40,261 nucleotides of DNA from Phaeoceros laevis (Eukaryota > Anthocerotophyta > Anthocerotopsida > Notothyladales), in contig JBNGIQ010008842.1 in the NCBI GenBank assembly GCA_049999765.1, positions 1-40,261 of the forward strand, written 5' to 3'. Below the pieces are notes generated by a model. The model saw nothing but the letters and a program-made list of their open reading frames with translations, was not told the DNA's origin and searched no databases. Positions 1 to 6,976 of the stretch are shown here, piece by piece. Position numbers and translations under genes: made by a program. Every line of letters begins with the position of its first letter. Positions within the stretch are counted from its first letter, which is position 1.

Positions 1-1246
1 TGCCGAGCCTATTTCCTTGAGCGCTGATTGGTCCGTGCTTCCCGAGCCGCTGCGTTATTAAATGCCGAGCCTGGGCTGTAACGCGAGTCCGCCATCGACC
101 ACATTTGCGTTATAAAGCGCGTTAGAAGGGGAGGGGGGTTCTAGTAGTGTCTGGTGTGTCTGGAACGTACAGATCGACTTCGTACTGCTACGGGGGATCC
201 CTAAACATTTATCACGGCCACAAGTTCATGCATCTCCACAGCCTCCTAGTGTTCACCAAGGAAATTTCAGCTAGGTGTCACTTCCACAGCCGATCCAGAC
301 AACGCGGCTCTGATACCAATTTTCCCGTGGATATGCAAGATACAGGCACGTCTGGTTAGATAGCGGAATAATGCAGTGACCAGGAGTCGCCCCAAGACTT
401 GAGGCCTTCTANNNNNNNNNNNNNNNNNNNNNNNNNNNNNNNNNNNNNNNNNNNNNNNNNNNNNNNNNNNNNNNNNNNNNNNNNNNNNNNNNNNNNNNNN
501 NNNNNNNNNNNGGAATAATGCAGTGACCAGGAGTCGCCCCAAGACTTGAGGCCTTCTACCACGGCCGACACACTACCGGCTCCTCCACGCCTCTACCGCC
601 TGGACAACGGCCCCGCGTTCGCCGCTAGGCCTCCCTTGGGGTTTCCCTCTCAGCCCCCGTCACTCCGCCATCGCCCTCCCTTCCCGCCCCGACGCCCTGT
701 TCAAAAACCCCCCGCGTCCCAAAGATAGCGTACCGCCAAAATGGCACTCACCTCCTAAATAGCATCCCGCACCCTACCGGTGCTGTTACCCAAACAGGCT
801 CTAACCGACTCATTACGTTTAAAGCACACTTAGTGGTGAGGCTTGTCCCCATTGATGGGCCCGGCCCAGTATTCAGCAAACTTACCTCATTGTCGAATCT
901 TATGCCACAACCTGAAAGAAGTCTTTATTCCGCAGGTACCGTACTGCTTCCTTCCAGCGACCTCATTTCAAGTACAAAGCGCATTCCCCCGTTTGAGGGA
1001 GGTGGAGGGGTAGCGCCCGCGGGAATCCTTCCAGAAGAGATGGTGTGTTGAAAGTGGAGGCTGCCAGGCTAAACGCCACCCACGTTGCCCTCATGTAGTG
1101 CTTAGTCCATGGCCATATAACACCGCGACTATTGAGAAGGTTGCCAAGGTTCCACAGCAGAATCGGCAATGTTCAGCTCGTAGCAAGCTTGCTAGGTCCT
1201 CCTCATTCTCCTGCTCAGTATCCTGTCCTCTTTTCCAATCTTGAAG
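1..1246. other. Unassigned region upstream of the first gene
   Basis: I recognise no gene here. The open frames are short, low-complexity and unlike any family I know. The stretch from about 560 to 730 is very C-rich. A 10-bp word (tgccgagcct) occurs at the very start and again at 63-72. The stretch from roughly 1100 to 1246 probably holds the promoter and 5' UTR of the gene at 1411, because a good 5' UTR intron donor follows at 1247. It also contains a 100-N gap, listed separately. Confidence 0.4.
412..511. other. 100-N assembly gap with duplicated flanks
   Basis: One hundred N bases are bordered by the same 47-bp sequence on both sides: 365-411 before the gap and 512-558 after it are identical. 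This is what scaffolding leaves when two contig ends overlap but are not merged. The gap may therefore be zero or negative in length, with the 47-bp duplication artificial. Confidence 0.9.
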
Positions 1247-1399
1247 GTGAGTGAGTTTTTTGGTTGCAACTCGGTCCATGATCGCTTCCAGGTCCTGGAG
1301 TCGGTCGTGATTCGTTCAGTAATATCCAGACTAGCTGATCATTCACTCCAAGCATGTGTTGAAAGTTGCATTGTCTCATATTTTGTCCGCCTCCATCAG
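1247..1399 (+). other. Probable 5' UTR intron of the gene at 1411
   Basis: A strong donor (gaag followed by gtgagt at 1247) and an acceptor (ccatcag ending at 1399) bound a 153-bp interval ending 11 bases before the start codon. Its length matches the coding introns elsewhere in this window. This is inferred from consensus sequence only. Confidence 0.5.
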
Positions 1400-1410
1400 G
1401 GGAGACAACC

Positions 1411-2529
1411 ATGGCGAGCTTCCGGTACACGCTGTGGTGGACATGGATGGTGGTGGCGTGCTTTGCGGCGGGCGCCAGCGCCGCCTGGTTCAGGCGCGAC
1501 ATCAGCAACCGTGTGGGAAACGGCACCATCCAGCTGCAACTCACGACCGGGGGCTTCCTCAACGCCGTGGGCAGCAGCGTGAGCTACACCGACAGCTGCA
1601 GCGACTACACCACCTACTGGCGCGTTGAGCAGTACATCATCGGCGGCGTGCTGGACGACTCCGTCTACCTCTACAACTACGCCACCGGCAAGTACCTCAC
1701 CTATGTCCAGTCGGTGCCGCCGCTCATCCGCGGGGGCGTCACCGTCCAGATCCTGCTCACCCCCGTCTACGGCCGCTGGTACTTCTACGAGTCCGCCGAC
1801 GCCGCCGTGTTCAAAATCCGGCAGACCTCCCCGCTGGCGTTCAACTTCTACGTCTCCCTCACCGGCTCCAACGAGCAGGACCGAGCCACGGCCTTCATCA
1901 TCCTGCCGGTCGCCACGCCGACGCCTGATTATTATAAATCTCCTCCTCCTCCTCCTCCTCCTCCTCCTCCGCAGCCCGCGACGCCTCTGCCTGGAGCCCC
2001 CCCGGCCTTCAAGCAGGCCACCATCCAGGCGCTGCGATTCCCCCACGTCTATCTGCACACCGACGGCAAAGTCCGGGCGGCGGACGGGTACGGGGAGGGG
2101 AAGCTGGTGAATCTCAAGTACTCGCTGGACGGCGGTAGCCGGTACGAGCTGGTGCCGCTGCGCAGCGAGGGCTTGAACGACGTGTACGCTATCCGGAGCG
2201 TGGCGTATAACCTGTACGTGCGCCTGGACCCGACGGTTCTCGCGGGCCAGGAGCCGCCCGCCGACCGGCCGGGCTTCTACCCCAGGGGCGTCGGCAGGAC
2301 CAGCGCCGTTGCCGTCGTCGACGCTTATTCCAAGTTCCAGCTCATCGTCAACCTGCCTACCGCCTCCCGGCCGCAGCAGAGCTACTCCTTCCGGCTCGTG
2401 AATGCCGAGCAGCCCAGGATCTACCTCCGCTTCGACGGCAAGGGCGTCACCAAAGGCAAGCCGGGAGGCGTTGTTAACGGCCAGACTTACATCAGCGACT
2501 ACGAGAGGTTCCTCGTCAAGTACTACTAA
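1411..2529 (+). CDS. Secreted two-domain protein with extensin-like proline linker
   Basis: Predicted 372-residue intronless protein. I chose the ATG at 1411 because it sits in a strong context (acaaccATGG) and is followed by a clear signal peptide: a hydrophobic stretch to about residue 25 ending in AGASA. An in-frame ATG 45 bases upstream would hide that signal. Two similar-sized, Tyr- and aromatic-rich beta-type domains (about residues 26-175 and 200-372) flank a linker containing YYKSPPPP followed by more prolines, a motif of extensins and other hydroxyproline-rich wall glycoproteins. Phrases such as VYLHTDGKVRA and IYLRFDGKGV suggest a beta-trefoil-like (fascin/ricin-B-like) repeat, but that fold is a guess. 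The likely location is cell wall or extracellular matrix; the molecular function is unknown. It is strongly GC-rich, unlike the AT-rich DNA that follows. There is no close family I can name. Confidence 0.8.
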   Translation: MASFRYTLWWTWMVVACFAAGASAAWFRRDISNRVGNGTIQLQLTTGGFLNAVGSSVSYTDSCSDYTTYWRVEQYIIGGVLDDSVYLYNYATGKYLTYVQSVPPLIRGGVTVQILLTPVYGRWYFYESADAAVFKIRQTSPLAFNFYVSLTGSNEQDRATAFIILPVATPTPDYYKSPPPPPPPPPPQPATPLPGAPPAFKQATIQALRFPHVYLHTDGKVRAADGYGEGKLVNLKYSLDGGSRYELVPLRSEGLNDVYAIRSVAYNLYVRLDPTVLAGQEPPADRPGFYPRGVGRTSAVAVVDAYSKFQLIVNLPTASRPQQSYSFRLVNAEQPRIYLRFDGKGVTKGKPGGVVNGQTYISDYERFLVKYY

Positions 2530-3147
2530 TAGGAGACGTATCCGGCCGCTGCAATTGGTGCACCACACCAAATTGTAACTGTTCTTGCGCATTTTGCTTG
2601 AATGTAACTGATATGCGTTGGCGTCCCCTGACTGGTGTGCTGTGAGCTTTGGGTGTCTTGTACAAGGTTCACACCCATACGTTATATCTATAGCCTATCT
2701 GCGTGTGCTGGCACTCGTGACTCAGGAATGAGACAACCTTGTCTCATAAATATACATATTGGAGATGGGCATCATATTATTTGAAATTTTGAAGGCCTAC
2801 TAGGGTCTTAAATTCGTAATAAAGAAGGGTGACACCAGGCTAAGCTTTGAAGATTTCTTCTTGTCCTTCTTGGAAGTGGTAGCTGGTGTCCACTTTTTCA
2901 AAGCTTTCCACATCTTTTGGAAATGAGCTCCAACTTGTTTTTGCTCCCAAGAGCTTTACTTGTGCATGTGTGAAAATTTGGTTTTGAAGCTTTCCAGCAT
3001 TCCTTCCATGCGCAACTCTAAATTCCCTTCAAAACTTCAGATCCCTCAATTGGATCCTAAATCATACCGGTTGCAACTTCGTTGGAGCGCATTTGCTCCT
3101 TGACTGAGCTTTTTGTTTTGGTTAATGACTACTACTATTGGTTGTAA
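2530..3147. other. 3' flank of the secreted protein gene, start of AT-rich island
   Basis: The 3' UTR probably runs into this stretch. The word tgtaact appears twice soon after the stop (about 2574 and 2604) and could be part of a polyadenylation signal. From about 2640 the base composition drops sharply to AT-rich. I see no coding region here. Confidence 0.35.
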
Positions 3148-3515
3148 GTGCTATACCACCAAAAATTTATTCTATGTTAACGTTATGTTCTGCATGAACA
3201 TTATGTTGTAACATCTTCATATGCACCGTAGGTTCCTATGGCCAGTAGGTTTTAGACCTTGGCTTTGAATATGGTCATTGGAATATATTATGGGTACTTG
3301 TATAGAAAAATAGCTTAAGCGCTATACCACCAAAAATTATTTCATGTTAACATTATGTTCTGCACGAACATTATGTTGTAACATCTTCATATGCATGAAC
3401 ATTATGTTGTAACATCTTCATATGCATTGTAGGTTCCTACGGCCCGTAGGTTTCATGGCTTAGGAATATAGTCATTGGAATATTATATTATGGGTACTTG
3501 TATAAAAAAATTGCT
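3148..3515 (+). repeat. Two copies of a ~171-bp imperfect direct repeat
   Basis: The sequence starting ctataccaccaaaaat at 3151 recurs at 3322 and remains similar through gggtacttgtat in both copies. The second copy carries an extra internal duplication of the segment gaacattatgttgtaacatc (near 3368 and 3398). It is non-coding. Confidence 0.75.
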
Positions 3516-3580
3516 TAATCAAGACCAAAGTAGTTTTTCATCTTCACAGCCTCTTTTTTGGTCTAGTGGTATCACCTAAA

Positions 3581-4060
3581 GCATATGTATTAATGAAGTA
3601 CTTACTAATTTGGCAAAGACTAAATCTTCTTAAAAGATACAATTACTAAATTTGTACACACTTTGCTTTATTGAAAGCATTGCTTGCCAATATAAAAAGC
3701 TCATATGTATCAATGAAGTACTTACTAATTTCGCAAAGACTAAACCTTCTTAAAAGATACAATTACTAAATTTATACACACGTTGCTTTATTGAAAGCAT
3801 TGCTTGCCAATATAAAAAGCTCATATGTACCAATGAAGTACTTACTAATTTGGCAAAGACTAAACCTTCTTAAAAGATACAATTACTAAATTTATACACA
3901 CGTTGCTTTATTGAAAGCATTGCTTGCCAATATAAAAAGCTCATATGTACCAATGAAGTACTTACTAATTTGGCAAAGACTAAACCTTCTTAAAAGATAC
4001 ACATACTAAATTTATACACGCTTTGCTTTATTGAAAGCATTGCTTGCCAATATAAAAAGC
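3581..4060 (+). repeat. Four 120-bp tandem repeats carrying CCAAT/TATA
   Basis: Four units of exactly 120 bp (3581, 3701, 3821, 3941) are near identical; the two middle ones differ by very few bases. Each unit ends with ccaatataaaaagc, a CCAAT-like word overlapping a TATA box. The array ends directly upstream of the transcribed gene at 4274, so the core promoter appears to have been amplified in tandem. Alternative: a simple minisatellite that happens to include a TATA word. Confidence 0.9.
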
Positions 4061-4080
4061 CATTGGTGCATAGTTGTTCT
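4047..4080 (+). promoter_or_regulatory. Core promoter (TATA box) of the Ser-rich repeat gene
   Basis: TATAAAA at 4051-4057 is the last of four repeated copies. It lies about 100 bp upstream of a good 5' UTR donor at 4164, and a pyrimidine-rich leader (ctctcacctt, ctctccaactc) follows. Transcription would start around 4080. Inferred from position and motif. Confidence 0.55.
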
Positions 4081-4163
4081 CTCACCTTAACTTCACTTCA
4101 GTCTCTCCAACTCTTGGATGTGACCTATTTATCTAGCCTATTATCTTCCTTTTTTTGCAACCG

Positions 4164-4266
4164 GTAAGCTTGTGTATGCTTTGTTCTAAGATTGTAAATA
4201 TTTTTCAGTTGACGCTTAATTATGTCACCGTTTCTGAATCTCTAAGAATATGTTGACTTGCTGCAG
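4164..4266 (+). other. Probable 5' UTR intron of the Ser-rich repeat gene
   Basis: Donor ccg/gtaagc at 4164 and acceptor cttgctgcag ending at 4266 define a 103-bp intron, typical of this window. Splicing removes the out-of-context ATG at 4250 and leaves the ATG at 4274 as the first one of exon 2. Confidence 0.55.
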
Positions 4267-4273
4267 CAATATA

Positions 4274-4882
4274 ATGGCGACCAAAAGAGTTCCAATTGGT
4301 GCAATTGGTGGCTTCTTATCCATGATGGTTGTGTATCTTGTACTTGCAAGCGTAAAAGTTGCTCAGGGACGAGATATTCCTCAAGCTAAACGATTAGTGG
4401 AAGAAAATCAAATCGTTCCGTCTGAGTTAGATGTATTCACAAGCGTTCACCGGCTACTTTCTACTTCATCTAGTTCTTCCGCTTCATCTGCAGCGAATGA
4501 CGGTTCATCTTCATCGAGTGCTTCAAGTTCAAGTGGTTCCGATGGCAATACGGGATCCGGAGACGGAGCTGAGGAAGGAGAAGAGGAAGATGAAGAAGAT
4601 GATGTGATTCCAACAACTGCACGCCGGCTGCTTTCCTCTTCATCTAGTTCTTCCGCTTCATCTGCAGCGAATGACGATTCAGCTACATCGAGTGCTTCAA
4701 GTTCAAGTGGTTCCGATGGCAATACGGGATCCAGAGACGGAGCTGAGGAAGGAGAAGAGGAAGATGAAGAAGAGTATGTGACTCCAACAACTGCACGCCG
4801 GCTGCTTTCCACTTCATCGAGTNNNNNNNNNNCCGATGGCAAGACGGGATCCGGAGACGGAGCTGAGGAAGGAGAAGAGTAA
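4274..4882 (+). CDS. Secreted Ser/Asp/Glu tandem-repeat protein with RRLL sites
   Basis: The start at 4274 is the first ATG after the proposed 5' UTR intron. The product is about 202 residues plus an unsequenced piece. Residues 1-33 form a signal peptide or anchor (hydrophobic core FLSMMVVYLVLASV). After a short spacer come tandem units of 58 residues (174 bp). Each opens with HRLL or RRLL, continues with a poly-Ser/Ala block, then SGSDGNTGS, then an acidic Glu/Asp block. RRLL resembles the site-1-protease (SBT6.1) cleavage motif of plant peptide precursors such as RALF, so the repeats may be released as separate acidic peptides. That is inference. A 10-N gap (4823-4832) falls inside the third unit. 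The stop at 4880 (TAA) replaces a GAA found in the earlier units, and repeat-like sequence continues beyond it. I recognise no named family. Confidence 0.65.
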   Translation: MATKRVPIGAIGGFLSMMVVYLVLASVKVAQGRDIPQAKRLVEENQIVPSELDVFTSVHRLLSTSSSSSASSAANDGSSSSSASSSSGSDGNTGSGDGAEEGEEEDEEDDVIPTTARRLLSSSSSSSASSAANDDSATSSASSSSGSDGNTGSRDGAEEGEEEDEEEYVTPTTARRLLSTSSSXXXXDGKTGSGDGAEEGEE

Positions 4883-5000
4883 GATGAAGCAGATGATGTG
4901 GCAACAACTACACGCTGACTACTTTGCACTTCAAGTTCTTCCGCTTCATCTTCTTCAGGGATGGTTCATCTTCGTCAATTGCTTCAAGTTCAAGTGGTTG
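4451..5000 (+). repeat. 174-bp coding tandem repeat
   Basis: The junction sequence around the HRLL/RRLL codons recurs at 4451, 4625 and 4799, spacing 174 bp each time, and again in degraded form at about 4916. The last interval is only 117 bp as written, but it contains the 10-N placeholder. If the true gap were 67 bp the 174-bp spacing would be restored. Confidence 0.85.
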
Positions 5001-5082
5001 TGATCGTAATACAGGATTAGGAGATGCAGATGAAGAAGCAGATGTTGCTCGCGAAGAAGATGATGTTACAAATTCTATCTAG
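4883..5082 (+). pseudogene. Decayed C-terminal continuation of the repeat gene
   Basis: Beyond the TAA at 4880 the repeat pattern continues (D-E-A-D-D-V-A-T-T-T-R). A second stop (TGA) stands where the earlier copies have the CGG of RRLL, and there is a 1-base deletion relative to the earlier units near 4960. A different frame then reads SSSSGCDRNTG and an acidic tail to a TAG at 5080-5082. This looks like the former C-terminus, lost by three lesions. Assembly error next to the gap is an alternative. Confidence 0.5.
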
Positions 5083-5589
5083 ATCTTTGAGTTTTGTCTT
5101 CTATGCAATTATTGAATTAGCTTATTACATTTGCAAGTAATTTAAGTAATTTTTTAAAATATTAGACAATATTTTTTTGTGGTCCTTCATTTTTGCCACA
5201 TACATGTATGAACTTGACTCTTAGGCGCCTTTGCTATTTTTTGAGGCCAAAGGCTATTTTATACTTGCTTTTGCTATCTCACTCAAAATCTTAGTCGCAT
5301 AGTAACGTGTTTCTTAAAATAAGTAACGTTATTGAAACGTTACGGAGGTCTGAAACGTTCCAGACGTTGCGTGAGACGACACTCTGCTTCGTTTTTCGAC
5401 TCGTGTTTTTTCATTTTCCTTTAACAAAAATTTGTGAAGCGCTTTCCCGGCCTTTTCCGCCTGTTGTACACATTCTTAATTGCAAAACGGGCACCTAAAC
5501 GGGCCGTCCTCAAAGGTTCCACGGATTAGGGCATGTCTTCTCACCCAGGTTAAGCTCCTCAACGCCATCGCCTCTTGTCGCCTGACGGG

Positions 5590-5745
5590 CTCTGCAGGCA
5601 GGGACGGGGCTGGCAGGTAGGCAGGCAGGGACGGGCTGCAGGCAGGCAAACAGGGCGGGGACGGGCTGCAGGCAGGCAGGGACGAGCTGCAGGCGGGCAG
5701 GCAGGCAGTGACGGGCTGCAGGCAGGCAGGGCGGAACTGGCAGGC
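5590..5745 (+). repeat. GC-rich minisatellite inside the transposon
   Basis: Irregular repeats of gggacgggctgcaggcaggc, spaced about 25 to 35 bp, with several variants. Open frames through it only translate to low-complexity Gly/Ala/Arg or Cys/Leu/Pro strings and are not genes. Confidence 0.75.
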
Positions 5746-6191
5746 TCCCACACCTGGTGGAGCATGGCGGGAGGCGGAGCAGGCGGGCGGGCTCCCACAC
5801 CTGCTCACCCTCATTTCAGTTGGTGATGGGGCTCCTTGGGCTTCTCTTGCCCCTAGCTGGCAGAAACGGAGGTTGTGCAGCACTGCGTGAGGGAGGTGAG
5901 CCGGGGAAGGTGGTGGCGCGGTCTGTCGCCTAGGTAACCAGCTGCCGTAGGCAACCAGTGCACGATGGCAGGGCAAGCGGAGGATACTGGTCCTCTGTTT
6001 GTCACAGACGCAATGGAGGAAAGGTCGGGAAGCCTAGATCTTGTAACCAGCCCTAGGTCAGTCCTCCAGCCAGCCTTGATGGAGTCTCTGGATTCGGAGG
6101 GAGGAGCAGCAGCTTCTCCAGATTTCGCTAGCCCGCCCAGCACGTCGAAACCGTTCCAGGCAGAAGATGAGGGTGAGCAGCGAAGAGGATC

Positions 6192-6229
6192 TCTAGAACG
6201 TTTCAGAAACGTTTCTGAAACGTTCTAGA
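6192..6229. repeat. 38-bp perfect palindrome in the right subterminal region
   Basis: tctagaacgtttcagaaac at 6192-6210 is followed directly by its exact reverse complement at 6211-6229. The same gaaacgtt words occur near the left end (5330-5365). Such subterminal repeats are typical transposase-binding sites. Confidence 0.9.
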
Positions 6230-6276
6230 AACGTTTCAGAAACGCTAGTAACGTTTTACGTTAATATGCAACTAAG

Positions 6277-6976
6277 CTCAAAATCCTCAACTCTCTCCGA
6301 AGACTTCCGGTTTATATTCTCACCTAGTTGCTGCAACAACAGCGACAGAGCCTGCACCGTTGGAAGCAGCGAGACAACCAAACTGTGAGTAAAGGACTTC
6401 ACCACAATCCCTGAACCCTGAACAAGCAGGCTTCCCAGGCTTTCCCTCTTGGACTCACTGCTGGCGATGTCCAGGCGGTGGGTCATCAGGGAGAAAGCAA
6501 GGATGCGTTCAAGTTTGGTGACCCTAGAAAGCGGTATGTAAGGCAAAACCTCCAACCCTCTTATCTGGATTCTCTCTGATGGGAAGTGGAAGTATCCCAC
6601 TGTCTTCAGCGGGACTTCCTCGAGTCGTCCCTACCTAGGCCTTCTTCTTGAATGACAACGACAATAACCTCTCTTGTAACTAGGGCAGAACCACCGGGAG
6701 GTAAATCAGCAGAACAAAAGTGCTCCACCTAGCCAGCAGCCGTCCTCATCTCCATTTTAGGGGAGGACCTTTCGTAGCAGAAAGCCTGAAACAAGGTTTT
6801 GAAGTAGCTAATAGTGCTCCAACAAGTTTCAGTATGACTGTTTGTTTTGCCCAGCAGTTGACCTAGGTGCACGCACTCAGCTCAACATCTTGACACTGTA
6901 TGCTGATTCATGGGGCCAGGCCAAATCCTATCTGTGAACAACAAAATCTTGCCGCAAATCATGTGGGTGAAAGAAG
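6277..6976. other. Region between transposon and PPR gene; possible orphan exon
   Basis: On the minus strand a frame from 6600 reads a hydrophobic, fairly natural-looking stretch (SRVTKLERILAFSLMTHR, VVSLLPTVQALSLLLQQL) that ends at a good donor (gcaactag/gtgaga near 6325). I could not identify it or find partner exons. If real, it would be an exon of a minus-strand gene whose next intron received the transposon. The rest is probably the 3' flank of the PPR gene. Confidence 0.25.

Larger units (their letters stand above)
5290..6276. mobile_element. Non-autonomous DNA transposon, TIRs plus 8-bp target duplication
   Basis: The 8-bp word ctcaaaat sits at 5282-5289 and again at 6277-6284, immediately outside inverted termini. 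The left end reads cttagtcgcatagtaacgt; the right end, read in reverse complement, cttagttgcatattaacgt (17 of 19 match). Both subterminal regions are packed with gaaacgtt/aacgttt words, including a 38-bp perfect palindrome at 6192-6229. An 8-bp duplication is typical of hAT-like elements (P-like elements also make 8 bp). The 987-bp interior has no transposase, only a GC-rich minisatellite and short frames, so the element depends on a transposase elsewhere. Confidence 0.8.

Noticed and set aside
1396-2592. 398-codon open frame on the minus strand opposite the secreted protein gene
   Set aside because: It is an antisense shadow in GC-rich DNA; the translation is Arg/Gly/Val low-complexity, whereas the plus strand has a signal peptide, linker and good start context.
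5476-5976. Cys/Leu/Pro-rich 166-codon minus-strand frame
   Set aside because: It is the translation of the minisatellite inside the transposon; no conserved motif.
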